Positions 63,936 to 64,000 of a stretch of 64,000 bases of DNA are shown here, in pieces. The translations under genes and the position numbers were made by a program. The notes below the pieces were generated by a model. That model saw only the letters and a list, made by a program, of their open reading frames with translations, did no database searches and had not been told where the DNA came from. The first letter of the stretch is position 1, and each line of letters starts with the position of its first letter. The DNA is from Chryseobacterium paludis (lineage in GTDB: Bacteria; Bacteroidota; Bacteroidia; Flavobacteriales; Weeksellaceae): positions 4,214,501 through 4,278,500 of the forward strand of contig NZ_CP099966.1 of assembly GCF_025403485.1 (NCBI RefSeq), given 5' to 3'.

Positions 63936-64000
63936 CGCAATTAGAAGTTAGGAGTTAGGAAGAAGAAGTTAGATTTTTGCTATCACTGTAATTTAAAAAT

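Overview
The window is AT-rich chromosomal DNA from a member of the Bacteroidota, most likely Chryseobacterium or a close relative (Weeksellaceae). I infer this from several things read in the sequence: type IX secretion (T9SS) C-terminal sorting domains on many secreted proteins, promoters of the TTTG-N19-TAnnTTTG kind instead of the usual -35/-10, weak Shine-Dalgarno sequences, a fused OPRT-ODCase UMP synthase, and small peptides whose leaders end in LKSINGG. No phage, insertion sequence, CRISPR array or rRNA was seen. Layout: 1-7.9 kb is a secretion and toxin region. A 2.2-kaa SpvB/RHS protein carries a predicted zinc-metallopeptidase tip (HEGKH), preceded by a small T9SS-tailed protein and followed on the other side by the 3' scrap of another T9SS cargo gene. 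7.9-17.3 kb is mostly housekeeping on the minus strand: an M1-like/outer-membrane beta-barrel protein, UMP synthase, a DUF1232 protein, two thioredoxin-fold proteins, chorismate synthase (aroC), a polytopic membrane protein and a glycine-zipper lipoprotein. 17.3-28.6 kb holds large exported proteins: a repeat-rich adhesin-like protein, an SGNH hydrolase and a reprolysin-type metallopeptidase, plus a membrane TPR/HTH regulator. Two short orphan transcription units (possible sRNAs) flank this block. 29.4-36.7 kb carries tRNA-Cys and one long minus-strand operon, thrA-thrB-thrC-folB-DUF4403-RDD. Its 5' leader encodes an unannotated 33-residue Thr/Ile-rich peptide, which points to attenuation control of threonine synthesis. 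37.7-39.4 kb is a tandem array of seven small double-glycine-leader peptides; six share a six-cysteine core. This is the most unusual locus of the window. 39.4-43 kb: nadA, gmk, the YicC-family nuclease and miaA. 43-49.9 kb: a three-gene RND multidrug efflux operon (adaptor, pump, outer-membrane channel) and its divergently placed TetR repressor, with four copies of a CTAAC-N3-GTTAR operator. 50.7-56.9 kb is a trehalose-use cluster: AraC-type regulator, MFS transporter, GH37 trehalase and TonB-dependent receptor. 57-64 kb: an MBL-fold hydrolase, a T9SS plug-domain protein, an M4 (thermolysin-like) T9SS peptidase, ferrochelatase, a lipoprotein and an Nfu-type iron-sulphur scaffold with a duplicated N-domain. 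All functions are inferred from reading motifs; no database search or structure prediction was run.
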